DNA from: Cichorium intybus
Lineage: Eukaryota; Streptophyta; Magnoliopsida; Asterales; Asteraceae
Assembly (NCBI GenBank): GCA_023525715.1
Contig: JAKNSD010000064.1
Coordinates: 563,501-627,500, forward strand
Reading direction: 5' to 3'
DNA: 64,000 bases
In this document: positions 25,653 through 41,756 of the stretch, piece by piece
How positions within the stretch are numbered: the stretch's first letter is position 1
Layout of the letters: each line of letters begins with the position of its first letter
Position numbers and translations under genes: made by a program
Notes under the pieces: generated by a model
The model's database searches: none
Told to the model about the DNA's origin: nothing
The model's input: only the letters and a program-made list of their open reading frames with translations

Positions 25653-26037
25653 TAAAGTTCAATTAAGAACCTAAAAAAGCCTAGGAACCTAAAAACCCAT
25701 TTTTTGAACTTTTTTTCTACACAATATTTTTCAAAAAAAAATATACCAAAATTTTTGTTATGATGCGTCTAGAAGATTTCAAAAAAAAAATTAAAAAAAA
25801 ATCATTTTATTTTTATTTTTTTTCATATGGGTTTAGGGTTTAGGGTTTAGGGTTTAGGGTTTAGGGTTTATGGTTTAGTGTTTAGGTTTAGGGCTAGGGT
25901 TAGGGTTTAGGGTTTAGGGTTTAGAAATCTCTTAGACGCTTTAAATAAAAAAATTGGATGCAATTTTTTTTGAAAAATATTGTGTAGAAAAAAAGTTCCT
26001 AAGTTCCTAGGGTTTTTTAGGTTCTCTCATGATCTCG

Positions 26038-26041
<4 letters not shown>
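25650..26041. mobile_element. Foldback MITE bounded by (TA)n, element B, with telomere-like core
   Basis: Ends are inverted copies: AGAACCTAAAAAAGCCTAGG near the left end pairs with CCTAGGGTTTTTTAGGTTCT near the right, and further in CTACACAATATTTTTCAAAA pairs with its complement. The core (25831-25923) is about a dozen TTTAGGG units, some altered, matching the plant telomere repeat. (TA)n flanks both sides. No ORF. Confidence 0.7.
25831..25923 (+). repeat. Interstitial telomere-like (TTTAGGG)n tract
   Basis: TTTAGGG is tandemly repeated with a few variant units (TTTATGG, TTTAGTG, GCTAGGG). It lies inside foldback element B rather than at a chromosome end. Confidence 0.9.

Positions 26042-26104
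<63 letters not shown>
26042..26104. repeat. (TA)n microsatellite
   Basis: TA run of about 63 bp on the right border of foldback element B. Confidence 0.98.
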
Positions 26105-26107
<3 letters not shown>

Positions 26108-26498
26108 CTATTAAAGTAATCTAAACACTTAAAAAAATATTTATTATCTTATAACTTCTTTCCACCAAATAAAATAATCAAAAAATATTTTTAAAAACTC
26201 ATTTTACCACCATATAGAATCAATAAGCATTTATATAAAAAAAACGCTTTAGGCATTCCCAAACACCCTCTTAGTGGTGTCAACATCAGTCTAATTACTT
26301 AATCGATCCTCACAAGACATTGCACATCTCACATGCATCCTTGTACTCGGAGTATGGAGGTGAGAAAGCATAAATGTGATCTCCAACTTCAAGTCTTGAC
26401 ATCTATATTATTTGACGTACATTAATCTAATTTACCTACTCTATATTGGTCTCTCCATGTTGACCATATATGATACCAGTTGGTAGGGCGCCTAACTA
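26105..26498. other. Intergenic, no gene seen
   Basis: AT-rich DNA. The part up to 26275 (ending AGGCATTCCCAAACACC) resembles the end of a small hAT-like non-autonomous transposon, but no partner end could be fixed. Confidence 0.3.
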
Positions 26499-27125
<627 letters not shown>

Positions 27126-27278
27126 ATGCACTACGGGGTGGCGTAATGCATGTACCTTCTTAACAGTATAACATCATCATCAGCCCATCAGGTACTACAC
27201 TACTCGTCCACAATCAAGGAGCCTATATGCTACTACTGTGAAACGATAATGCCGGGACCCCCACAACCTTTTCAAATA

Positions 27279-27288
27279 CTATAAAAAG
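27279..27288 (+). promoter_or_regulatory. Putative TATA box of the bZIP gene
   Basis: CTATAAAAAG lies 75 bases before the ATG, which leaves a short 5' UTR of about 45 bases if transcription starts some 30 bases downstream. No upstream ORF is evident in that leader. Confidence 0.6.
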
Positions 27289-27362
27289 TCCTTACCTCAT
27301 CTTCTCCTTCGCCTTCCAATAACAACTTCCGCCTTCCTAAATTTTATAAAAATATTACAGCC

Positions 27363-27947
27363 ATGCAAGCCGGTGAGCTTACTGATTCCCACTACCTTCT
27401 TCCTCCAAATCCAGATCTAGACACATCACACTTAACCATGAACCTACAAAATCCACCAATCATGCAGTTTAATCTCAACGCACCCTCAAACCCATTCTAC
27501 CATCTTCATATGAACCCTCAATATCAAGAAATCAGCCCATATTTTCGTAGTAACTCAACTTCTGATGAAGCAGACGAGCAACAGATAACCCTCATTAATG
27601 AAAGGAAGCAAAGAAGAATGATATCTAACAGAGAGTCAGCACGCAGATCACGCATGCGCAAGCAGAAGCATCTAGATGAACTTTGGTCACAGGTGGTTTG
27701 GCTCCGTAATGAAAACCACCAACTTGTTGAAAAACTTAATAACTTTTCAGGGACTCATGATCAAGTTCTTCAAGAGAATGCGCAGCTTAAAGAGGAAGCT
27801 TCAGAACTTCGAGAAATGGTCAACAAGTTGCAGCTTAATGGCACCTACCCTAGTTTGATGGACCTAGATGATATCAATAGCAACGCACTTTTCCTTAGAA
27901 CTGAATCTTCAAACCCTTCTATCTCAAGTTCCTCTGAGTTCTTCTAG
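27363..27947 (+). CDS. bZIP transcription factor (bZIP43-like, group S type)
   Basis: An intronless 194-residue protein. The basic region (residues 81-100, RKQRRMISNRESARRSRMRK) has the N-x7-R signature at N89 and R97 for contact with ACGT-core DNA. Heptad positions L107, L114, L121, F128, V135, L142, L149 and L156 form the zipper for dimerisation. The N-terminus is Asn/Pro-rich (NLQNPPIMQFNLNAPSNPFY) with a STSDEAD block before the basic region, as in Arabidopsis bZIP42/43. The small size and lack of introns fit group S. The ATG is the first in a short leader behind a TATA box. It is a nuclear regulator; targets cannot be told. I see no lesion. Downstream lies AATAAA at 28025. Confidence 0.93.
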   Translation: MQAGELTDSHYLLPPNPDLDTSHLTMNLQNPPIMQFNLNAPSNPFYHLHMNPQYQEISPYFRSNSTSDEADEQQITLINERKQRRMISNRESARRSRMRKQKHLDELWSQVVWLRNENHQLVEKLNNFSGTHDQVLQENAQLKEEASELREMVNKLQLNGTYPSLMDLDDINSNALFLRTESSNPSISSSSEFF

Positions 27948-28024
27948 ACTTGAGTCTTTTTTCTTTATTGATGGTCTCTAAGTCAGTTACTATGTATTCT
28001 AATAGTTCGAAGAAGAAGTAGCAG

Positions 28025-28030
28025 AATAAA
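28025..28030 (+). terminator. Candidate polyadenylation signal of the bZIP gene
   Basis: AATAAA lies 78 bases after the stop codon, followed by a T-rich stretch, which fits a plant near-upstream element. Confidence 0.5.
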
Positions 28031-28321
28031 TCTTTATTTTTTTTAGCATAACCTATTATATTAGATGTTCCAAATATATACAAAAAAACAGGGAAAATGT
28101 TTAGCAACTGACCGGCATGCTGACTGCAACAGTTTTTGTCTTCATTTGAAAACCCACTTACCATAAAAGACAATTTTTAGCAGAAATAAGAAGGCATGCT
28201 AAACAAGTAAAAGGTCTTAATATGACGAATTAGGATGAGAGATGACATTGTAAAAGTTCAGTATATTAGCGTGAGTAAAGTCAAGTACTTTTGAGGTTAA
28301 TCACAAGATAGTAGCCGTTTC

Positions 28322-28515
28322 CCTCATAGAGGAGGTCCAGAGTTCGATTCCCACAGGTTTCAATCAGGGATGGCCACCGGTCTCCCCAATGGGGATGCTT
28401 TAAAATGGAGCACGGGCACTACCGGGGTTCAGTGCACCCCGAAGGTTGGCTCAGCTGGGTCATCCAAAGGATGGGTTAGTTGGGTTCCTATGTTACCAAA
28501 AAAAAAAAAAAAAAA
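28322..28515 (+). mobile_element. tRNA-derived SINE with target-site duplication
   Basis: A body of about 175 bp holds a pol III B box (GTTCGATTCCC, 28342-28352) and ends in an A run of about 20. It is flanked by a perfect 17-bp duplication, AAGATAGTAGCCGTTTC, at 28305-28321 and 28516-28532. No clear A box is seen at the start, so the 5' end may be truncated or diverged. The perfect duplication points to a fairly recent insertion in the bZIP downstream region. Confidence 0.85.
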
Positions 28516-28532
28516 AAGATAGTAGCCGTTTC

Positions 28533-28976
<444 letters not shown>

Positions 28977-31170
28977 TACACATGCAAACTCATTTAACCT
29001 GATTCTGTGTCTGCTTTCTCAGGTTCTTTACAACATAAAGAACACTGAAAGTCTGCTACCAAGTGCATATGCCACGGACTTAAATCTATACAAGTACAAC
29101 AAAAGATAAGTAGCACTCTTCCATTCTGATAAAGGTAACGAATCAGGTGAGAGGTTCGCTCTTTCTTTCTCTCTCCCCTCATTTCAAACACAAATTAATT
29201 GAAATCTAACAGTAATATACTGTGCTTTTAGTTGGAAGTACTTCGTCTAAGATTTACTAAATTAAATCAAGTAAACTAGAACACAAGGGCATCAATAATT
29301 CATCTACTAATGAAGGGTGGACAGATATACTAAAAAATGAACCAATCAGTAAACTTAATGACCCTAGAAATCGACACATCGCCACAAATAAAAAGCACGA
29401 AAGCTACATCGATGAGACCATAGCACTTAAAATGTGGCCTCTACCACAATGTCTTTTAGGTAAAGGCAGCAAAGCAGTAACACTTTTGACATCATTTCAG
29501 TATTATACTCAATCATGCGTGCCATGAAATCTTGAATAGCAAAGAAATTTTAGCTTTCTACACAGGAAACGAAAAGGTCCTACGCAAGCGATCGTTATGG
29601 TCATCTTGTGCTTTTTTTCACATTTCTTTGCAAATTTTGTTTGAATCTTTATTCCATGCTTCCGCTTGAAGATAGTTCTTGGTAGATACCAATATTTGCA
29701 ACTATTTTGAATCAAACTATATGAAAGAATGACTTTTAAAAACAGACAAACAATAACATACATCAATATTATGACAAACGAAAAACTCTGTCATAAAAAT
29801 TATGTCATTTTTCGTAAATTTCAAAGATAATTTATAATATACATAAATATCGTCATAAAATGATGTCATCTTATGTCAAAATTCATGACATGCATTAATC
29901 TATGTCATTGCCATAAAATAAAATTCTAAAAAACACAAAATACCCTCGTATTTATGTGCGTCGTCTATGAAATAACATTATGTCGTCTTTCATTTCCCTT
30001 TATACTAGATCGTGCTTTGTTTTCATCTCTCACATACGCCTTCTTCGGGTTTTTGCGTACAAGGTATTGGCTATAACACTCACACATTTTGATACATTCC
30101 TATTGATCTCCACCATAAATGAACTCAATAACAAGTTAGTGTAGACAACACAAGTGATAGTGATTAGGGCATTCTCGGCATGCCATATGTGACTCTTGAC
30201 GTTCTTCTTGCTATGGTAACTACACAGTCTATTAGTTCATCGTTGACAAAGCTAGGCCACTTGGTAAGTTTTCCCATTCTTTTTCTATTTGACTTAATTC
30301 TTTAGATTTCATGAACTCTCTATTTTCTTTTTACAAAATTTTGAACATGTACTTTAACACACAAATTGGGACCTAAGATAGTAATTTAGTGTTGTTGAAA
30401 TATGTTTTTATGTGTAAAAATCCAACTAAGTTAACGTAGATCTATGTTTTTATGTTTCTATCTGACTTGAGTTCCACAGAATTTGTACCTATAACACAAA
30501 GAAGATTGAAATTTAGCATTGTTTAAAATGGTTCTTATAAGGTGATGATGATAGGCTTTGTTTGCAACACAACTTCTGATCGCAGATATAATGTCAAACA
30601 CGTTATTTGTTGTTACCTGTATAAGGCTAAATGCTTAAAACTCATTTATTACCCCTTCTTCTCAATAGACGCTTTGGTACTTAAAGTGGTTATCTTGTAT
30701 TGTATCAACTAATCTCCCATGTTGACCCATGCTCATGAAATGCCTTTATATTTTCTCTTGCATCTGTTTGCTATGAGAAAACTGGAAAAGGAAACATAAA
30801 AGCATTTTTGTGAATTTATGACATAAAAGCATAGAGCGCAATGATATGTTGGCCTTTGAAAGTCTATTGGTTCATGAAATCTCTGAAATGGTTTTATTTA
30901 AAACTTTGATTTTGAAATCTAAATTTATTGTGATTGTATCTGTTATATGTCGTTGATTCATAAAACATTGGTACTTCAAAATTGTTCTCGTAAATGACTT
31001 AAGGGTTCCTTCCAAAATGATGTTTTTCTTTGAGGTTGATTTTCTTTCCTAAAGACAGGATTTTTCTTTTCAAAATATTGTTGTTTGGAAACAAAAAATT
31101 CCACTTTGCTTTTAAACATTTTTCACTTCTTTATCTTTTAACTTTTATGTAACAGTGTGGTTCACCACAC
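28977..31170. other. Intergenic, no gene seen
   Basis: No protein or RNA gene recognised. Between about 29755 and 30000 short TGTCAT/ATGACA motifs cluster in both orientations, as in subterminal regions of some DNA transposons, but no terminal repeats could be fixed. Confidence 0.4.
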
Positions 31171-32720
31171 TCATTTTTCAAGATTTTCTTTTGGTGGTTC
31201 AGAAATGATTATAGATTTACCAAAGTTTCTTTGGTAAAAAGAAACAATTTTATTTCTAGGTTGAAAGGATTTTTGGACAGATTTTCTTGAGTCATTGTCA
31301 TCTATTTTGTTCTTAGTCATTTTAAATTTTCGTTCTTGGATAGGTTGAATGGGTTGTATACTTAATTGTTGCTTTTTAGAGTACTTTTGGCCTAATTCCC
31401 GATTATCAGGAACAGGACAAGTCAAAGCAGTAACATCTGCATCAGCGGATGTACTTCCACACACAAAAGTAGATGATTGTCCAGTCAAAAAAGTTAACTA
31501 AATGTTATGTTCCCTTAGATTCTTCAATTTAAATTTTTGACTTTGTGAGTTATAGAATATTCAGAATTAGATTCAACGTTCAAGACTTGTATAAAAGATT
31601 TCTTTGTAGCTTTAAAATATGTATTATCTTGGTTAAATATAATCGCAATTCAATGTCTAATTCTTCATTTGCTGATGTGAAACAGTCTGATTGAAAATTT
31701 TTCATCAGAATCATTTTCTTCAAATTAACTTATCATGGAAGATTTCAATACATATACATTTGACATGTATGAATTTAAACCTAATCCTAGATGAGAATCT
31801 TTTTGAGGTGGTCCAGTACCTATAAGTTTGTAATGGTCATCGGTAAAAGCAATTGCACTATTCACGTTTACTACTTTCTCTTCTAGTTTTTGGTTTGCAA
31901 TCTCTAGCTCTTCTCTTTTTTTAAAGATACACTCAATGTCCCTTTCTAACTTTTATTATTCCCCCTTTATTATTTTCCCTATTTTAAAGCTATGTTTAAT
32001 TTTTTAAACGTAATTGTAATCCATATACTTTCGCTCATTATTTTTTTCTAGTTTGCTTATGGTTCAGATAGCTTCTCCTACTTTGAATTGAGAGGCTTGA
32101 AAATATCATGACTAACCAAAGTCTGATTATACAAAGTTAATGCTTCACTAAGATTTTCTTCGTTTTGGTTTATATGATTTACAAAGAGTTTAGTAGCATC
32201 TCCAAGATCTTTAATCATAGACCATACCTTATTGATTACATTAAGAGATTTTGAAGAAGGATTTTGTTCCCTAGCCATGAAGCAAAATTTTGAAAAACAT
32301 TTCAGTGTTAATCAATTTCCTCATCTAAAGTTAGCTAGACTTCCACATTGGATTCTTCATGAATGACCATGAGACGCCTGTCCTTCTTTTGTTTGGCTCA
32401 ACAATCCTTTGAATAGAGATTCATTCATTGATATTTGTGGCAAATGATTTCATCATCTTCATCAGTATTCTGCTTTTGTAAGCTATTTTTCTCAGTGGGT
32501 TTGGTGAGATTTTGATTTTTATTATTTGAACGGTTACTATACTAAGAATACTACAAGTTTGTTTGTTGATTTTGACCATGAAATACATAGTTTTGATTTT
32601 GAATTTGAAAGCCGTTTGATTTTTATAGATAGAGTTTTGATTTTGATTTTGATTTTGAAAACCAAAGATTTGATTTTTATTTTGATTTTCAAAGCAAGTT
32701 TTGATTTTAAAAGCTTACAT
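31171..32720 (-). pseudogene. Relic of a SIRE-type copia gag
   Basis: Minus-strand blocks match the gag of the SIRE-type element at 49134-51947 in order. First, a Gln/Asn/Phe-rich tract (32530-32720). Then a broken zinc knuckle near 32400-32470 (DEDDEIICHK). Then NVINKVWSMIKDLGD (32078-32278), matching VIDQVWSMISDLGL. Last, ELGQKYSKKQQ (31171-31488), matching SLGQKYSKKQQ. Several stops and frame changes separate the blocks. No pol or LTR was found nearby. Confidence 0.65.
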
Positions 32721-33544
32721 GTGCAGTCGTTGATGCGGTCAAAAATTTTGTTGATGCGGTCAAAAATAATAAAAACATCCTACTCCAATAGTTAGGGTAA
32801 GTAAGCATCGAACCAGGAGTCTATGGTTGGCACTTTGTGTCTAATAACTATCTAACTATATTTCACTCTATAGCTAGAGAATAACAAACACTTGACATAA
32901 ACCAAAACTCAAACTAAAATCAGTTGCAAAATAAAGTAAGACTTCAGATATGGTGCTCAAGCAACAATAGATCAAAGACAACTTTAAAACCGAAATACTT
33001 CCTTTAATAAAAAAACAAAAATCGTAACAAATTGATAAAATAATTTATTGCCAACTTTTGCATTCCTTAAAAATATACACAGTTGAAAACTACTTGGTTC
33101 AAGGTTTATTGTCAATTTCCAGAATTACCCTTGTATAAAATAATTTATTTCAGAAAACTTTATGTTGTACTTAACATTGAAATTTGTGACCTTTATACCT
33201 TTGAAATGCATGATTTTCTACATAACTCTTAATTACGAATTTTCAGCTCAAGATTATACAACACCTACTCATTCAAATTTTATAGGTCGTTAAGGAAGTT
33301 TCATGGCTTTCTATGGTACCCGTGTAACGAGATTTCAACAAAATTATCTCAGACCAGGCAATCTTAGGTAATGAGGTGTATTAGTGTCATAGGGCCACCC
33401 TTTCGAGTCTACCGGCTCGAATACCATAGGCCACTAATTGAGTTTTCCTTCCTGAATCTCAATCATATGATATATCTAAGTCAAACTATTATTTTAACAA
33501 CATAACTTGCACATTTGTAATTCTGAACTTTAAACTCAACATAT

Positions 33545-34588
33545 TTTAACTAAGGACATGTTTGTTTACCACTTAATTGAGTTATTAAGAGGCAAGTTCT
33601 AAACGAGACAGATTAAGAGGGTTTGTTTACCTCTTAAATTTTACCTCTTAATTAGAAAAAATCACTTATTCGATCAGATCTCAACCCATGTCTAATAAAA
33701 AAACACGCTTATTCCTCTATTACCCTAATCTCATCCCGCCTCCCCTTCTCTTTATTTTTTACGAAAATCCCATCTCCACCCCTTGTCTCTTCTGATCTCA
33801 ACAACCCGTCGGACCTCCTCTCGCCTCCATGTCCCCCTTTGTTGTTGCCTCTGCTGCTATGGTGTTGTTTCTCCGGCTTCCCACGTCGGCTTCCGCTGTG
33901 TCATCCTTCTTCTTCTCTTATGATCGGGAAAGTCGACTCTTGTTGTCTCTCCTACTTCCGTCACCTGCCTTGTTGCAGCTTCCATTGACTGCTCCAGTCT
34001 CCATAGGTTCCCATGCTCCAGCGTCGCTGCCTCCTTCCATCGGTGTCGGTAAGATATGTTGCAAATATTGGAGTTGTTGCCTCCACTAAATTTTGTATTA
34101 CAGAGCTTGTTGTTTTCACTGAAAATTTGCTCTATGAATGTTATTGCTGAAAGCGAATGATTTCTTGTAACTATGGATATGTTGCAAAGTGAATTTGTAA
34201 CTGGAAATTTAACTATGGTGTGATAGTACTTCGATTTTTGTTGTATGATTTCTTGTTGTTCTTGCTGAGACTTTTCAACTTTTTATGATTATTATTGTTG
34301 AAAGTGATTTTTTTAATTATACCATGTTGTTTTATGATTTTCGCCTGAAACATGTATGAAATCAGAACTGAAAACCTTTGTGAACATTTGTGCTGAATTT
34401 TGATGTTGTTGAAGAAAATAGTTCACAAGGGTAAAATGGTCATATTTATCATTCAGCACAACAATTAAGAGGTTCCAACCAAACAACATGTTACAAATTT
34501 AGATCTTAAAAACTCAGACCCTCTTAAAAGTTCAGACCTCTTAAAAATTCAGATCTTAAAAATTAAGATCCTGCCAAACAAAGCTTAA
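33545..34588. mobile_element. Foldback non-autonomous DNA transposon in the Athila relic
   Basis: Left part (GGACATGTTTGTTTACC, then repeated CTCTTAA phrases) and right part (TCTTAAAAATTCAGATCTTA, GCCAAACAAAGCTTAAG) are diverged inverted copies. A pyrimidine-rich interior (33730-34060) contains an 86-codon ORF (MSPFVVASAAMVLFLRLPTS) with no known match; it may be chance or captured sequence. Ends and duplication are not exactly fixed. Confidence 0.45.
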
Positions 34589-35219
34589 GTGTAGCATTGT
34601 TAACAACTAATGTATTCTTTGAAAAATATCATCTGCTAAAATTTTCAAAAATGTACATTCCTTCCTTCAGAAATGCAAACCTAAACTTTTATCTCAAAAA
34701 TTTTGAAAAAAATGTCAAAATTTTTAAATTTCTGAAGTTTTCGGCTAATAACACTGATACTTTTTTCGATCGTCCCCACCCAACACTTAAATCATACATT
34801 GTCCCCCATTGTATAAAGAAATAAATAAAAATAAAGGGAGGGAAAGAGTCCACTCCCTTGAGATAAAACGATGAAACGCTTGAGATACAGATTTTGTTTA
34901 AATTGCAGGGTTAATCCTTGTACTTACATTTGTGACGAAAGCCATCCAAAGACTAATTCTAGTAAAAAGACGCAACAATGAACGCATCAGGAATAAAATA
35001 GAGTATAGGGGTATACCGACCTCACACTTGTGTCGATGTCAGGCTCTAACAATTGGGCAGTCCTTCTCCACAGTTACAGGACATGATCAACATCAGTAGT
35101 TTGGCTATGTTCACTAGTGACAATATCAACTCATACCAACGTTAAAGTTATAGATGCAAAAAAATAAAATATTAATTACATAAAAGATAAAAATAAAAAG
35201 AAAGCGAAAAAGAAAAAGA
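34589..35219. other. Non-coding part of the Athila relic
   Basis: No ORF. Only the CAAGTGTGAGGTC phrase (minus strand, near 35030) ties it to the Athila 3' non-coding region. Confidence 0.4.
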
Positions 35220-35830
35220 AAATACAAAAATATCATTGCACATCGTCAACATGTGTACCTGAAGGACCAGCACCGTCGGATCTGGCTGTCGGGAACGATG
35301 GCGGTGGCTGCATCCCCATTTCGAGCATCATCTCACGGAGGCTCTCATCCATCCATCGTTGCTGAGCCAAAAGCTCAGCCTAGGTAGCCTCCAATCTGGC
35401 CTGACCGGCCAGCAAATCATGCTAGATAGCCTGGACATCCAAGAGCGTATGTGTCTGATGTGGTGGTACTGGTGGCAGACGGATGGATCTATCTTTCTCC
35501 GTCTCTAAGGCCTCTCCTCTGGCTCACGCTCCTCATCCCCCTCGGCTGCCTCCTCTATCGGCACAATCTCATACTATTGGGTCACGTCTGAGACCCGCAC
35601 CACCCCCATGATCTCTAAATAGGCGGCGTCAATATGGCGCGGCCTCAGACGTAGGATCACCTCCCCCGTCATAATCAAGTATGATCGATCCAGGCATGTC
35701 ATGTAATGCCCCCGACCATCGGACACCCCATCTTTGGCCCCTTTCCCTTTGGTGGTGAAGAAGACTGCCAAGATATGGGGAAGATGAATGAAGCGTGTGG
35801 GGTCGGTGATCGCCTACATATAAAACATAT
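35220..35830 (-). pseudogene. Relic of an Athila late (env-like) ORF
   Basis: The minus-strand frame has MAVFFTTKGKGAKDGVSDGR, GHYMTCLDRSYLIMTGEV, and after internal stops LLAQQRWMDESLREMMLEMG and AGPSGTHVDDV. These correspond in order to blocks of the ORF at 13591-14799. Internal stops show that it is dead. Confidence 0.6.
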
Positions 35831-35985
35831 CCTACCTGGTATTTTATTAATAATTCAAAAAATATATCATTAATATGATAATACTTTAGATCTAATTATA
35901 TATTTAGATTAAGAAATTAAATATATTATGTTGGAATTTGAAGTCTGGAGGTTTCAAATGCATATGGTGTAAAGAAAAATGCTTC

Positions 35986-38953
<2,968 letters not shown>

Positions 38954-38966
38954 TCACCTACCCGTT
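38954..38966 (-). other. Polypurine tract of chromovirus copy 2
   Basis: On the minus strand AACGGGTAGGTGA directly precedes the 3' LTR. Confidence 0.75.
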
Positions 38967-41226
38967 AGAAAGAATTTCGTCCCGAAATTTAGCTGTTGAG
39001 TGGATCCTCAAGGGTTTGGGAAGAGATGTGGGTATTTCTGCTTCATTTGGTCTTCGCGCTCCCAAGTAAACTCAGGTCCTCGCTTGGCACTCCAACGGAC
39101 CTTAACTATTGGTATGCGGCTCTGTTTGGTTCTTTTGATTTCTCTATCCATGATCTCCACTGGTTCCTCTACGAAGTGTAGGTCTTCATTGACTTCGATT
39201 TCGTCAAGGGGGATGATCAGTGTTTCATCGGACAAGCACTTCTTGAGATTCGACACATGGAATGTGCTGTGTACTTTGCTCAACTCCTGGGGTAGTTGAA
39301 GTTTGTAGGCTACAGGACCGATCCTTACTAGGATTTTGAATGGTCCAACGTACCTTGGGTTAAGTTTTCCCCTCTTGCCGAAGCGTATCATCCCTTTCCA
39401 AGGGGAGACCTTCAACATGACAAGGTCACCCACTTGAAATTCTAACGGTTTACGCCTTCTGTCTGCATAACTTTTCTGTCGATCGCGAGAGGCCTTCAAT
39501 CGTTCTCGGATTTGAATGATCTTTTCCGTGGTCTCTCGTATGATTTCTGGCCCGGTGAGGTTGTTGTTTGTCACTTGACCTTTGACTAGCTGTGTGTCGC
39601 CGACCTCGGCCCAACACAAAGGTGATCTGCACTTACGCCCATACAGTGCCTCGAATGGGGCGGCCTTGATGCTAGTGTGGTAACTGTTGTTGTAGGAGAA
39701 TTCAATTAGTGGCAAGTGAACGTCCCACGCCTTGCCAAAGTCTATTACGCAGGCGCGAAGCATGTCTTCAAGTGTTTGAATGGTTCGTTCACTTTGGCCA
39801 CCAGTCTGCGGATGGTAAGCTATGCTCATATCGAGTCTGGTTCCCATAGCCTTTTGCAATGCTTGCCAAAAGTGCGAAGTGAATCGGCTATCTCTATCAG
39901 AGATGATTGATTTTGGCATGCCGTGTAATTTTACAATATCTCTGAGGTAAACCCTCGCCAGTTTGTCCATCCTATCAGCCTCCTTGATTGGTAGGAAGTG
40001 TGCGGATTTGGTTAACCTATATACGAGTACCCATATAGTGTCTAACCCACCGGTTGTCTTTGGTAATTTGGTTATGAAGTCCATTGTTATCCGCTCCCAC
40101 TTCCACTCGGGTATTGCAGGTTGAATTAGCAAACCCGAGGGCTTTTGATATTCTACCTTAACCCTGGCACAAGTCAAACACTTGCCCACGTAGGTAGCAA
40201 TTTCTGCCTTCATGTTTGGCCACCAATACAGTTTCTTGAGATCTAGATACATCTTGTCGGATCCGGGATGAACGGAGTATTTAGTCTTGTGAGCCTCATT
40301 CATGATAATATCTCTGTATCCACCAAATCTCGGGGTCCAAATTCGGTTCATGAGGTAACGAGCTCCGTCATCCTTAATTTCAAGGTTTTTATCCATCCCT
40401 CACAACGCTTCATTTGCGACATTCTCAGGTTTTAAGGCTTCTAGCTGTGCCTCCTTGATCTGGGTGGACAAACGGGAATGGATTGTTATTGACAGAGACT
40501 TTACTCGGCGGCCCGAGTACTCTTTTCGACTGAGGGCATCAGCTACCACGTTGGCCTACCCTGGGTGATAACGAATTTCACATTCATAGTCACTCAGTAG
40601 CTCTACCCATCGCCGTTGCCTCATGTTGAGCTCTTTTTGATTGAGGATATGCTGGAGACTCTTATGGTCAGTGAAGATTGTACACTTAGTGCCATACAGG
40701 TAGTGTCTCCAGATCTTCAATGCGAATACTACCGCCCCCAACTCGAGGTCATGTGTAGTGTAGTTGACCTCGTGAGTTTTAAGTTGTCTTGAAGCGTAGG
40801 CAATGACTTTTCCTCTTTGCATGAGTACGCTGCCCAGACCTTGGTTCGACGCATCGCAATAGACCAGAAAGTCTTCTGTTCCTTCTGGAAGGGACAGAAT
40901 AGGAGCGCTCCACAAGGCTTTCTTTAAGGTCTGGAAGGCGTCGTCTTGTTTATCTTCCCACTTGAATGTTACACCCTTCTGTGTCAGGGCAGTAAGTGGC
41001 TTCGCAATTTTGGAGAAATTCTGTATGAATCTTCGATAATAGTCAGCAAGGCCCAAAAACTGGCGGATTTCTGTCGGGGTTCTTGGTGCATCCCAGTTTT
41101 CGATGGCTTTGATTTTGGAGGGATCCACATGTATCCCTTCCTTGCTGACTACGTGGCCTACAAAGTCCACCTTTCAAATCCAAAATTCGCATTTCGAAAA
41201 TTTCACATACAGCTTCTCTGCTCTTA

Positions 41227-41394
41227 GGGTGGACGGAGTGGCTCGAAAGATGGGTGAAAGATGGGTTTGGGCTCGGCGGTACCGCCGGTACCGATGGTAC
41301 CACTGCCCCGCCCTATGCGGGTTTGCGAAAGATGGGAATAGGAGGATGTGTTGTGGCTTGGTGAACCCAATGAACCCACACATATATACACACA

Positions 41395-41470
<76 letters not shown>

Positions 41471-41503
41471 AAAACATATATATACATACACACGTATGTA
41501 TGA

Positions 41504-41560
<57 letters not shown>

Positions 41561-41756
41561 TTATTATTTTGGGTATTATTTATTTAATTTAATATTAAGA
41601 ATCTGATGTGGCATTGTCGGTTCAGTGGGTTCAGTGGGTACTGGTTCCATGGGTGAAAGATTGGTGAAAGATGGGGAAAATGGAAGTGAGAGGAGAGAGA
41701 AAAGCTGACGTGGCGCGTGGGTTCAGTGGGATGGGAGGGATCTACTCCCCCCACCC
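41227..41756. mobile_element. Harbinger/Tourist-type MITE inside the RT of chromovirus copy 2
   Basis: Ends GGGTGGACGGAGT and ACTCCCCCCACCC are inverted copies with mismatches. The 3-bp duplication TTA (41224-41226 and 41757-41759) is that of the PIF/Harbinger superfamily. Removing the MITE and one TTA restores the RT frame across the site. The interior pairs in part (GGGTGAAAGATGG and GTTCACTGG-like blocks recur) and holds two (TA)n tracts. No ORF of its own. Confidence 0.85.
41399..41554. repeat. Two (TA)n tracts within the MITE
   Basis: TA runs at 41399-41462 and 41509-41554 are separated by a CA- and CATA-containing spacer. Confidence 0.95.

Larger units (their letters stand above)
32730..35830 (-). 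mobile_element. Decayed Athila-like element, 3' part
   Basis: Reading the minus strand from 35830 leftward gives a decayed late ORF, a CAAGTGTGAGGTC phrase near 35030, a non-coding segment at 33200-33440 matching 15470-15640 (TCGTTACACGG, TACACCT, CCTTAACG), and an LTR end near 32730-32830 (TTATTTTTGACCGCATCAAC), matching 16748-16767. Much of the LTR including its start is missing. A foldback transposon (33545-34588) splits it. It is much older than the copy at 12846-16784. Confidence 0.6.

Noticed and set aside
28322..28380. Functional tRNA gene suggested by the B box
   Set aside because: No A box, no cloverleaf, and a poly(A) tail with target-site duplication shows a SINE.
34597..34824. 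Plus-strand 75-codon ORF
   Set aside because: AT-rich chance frame in the non-coding part of the Athila relic; no start context or homology.
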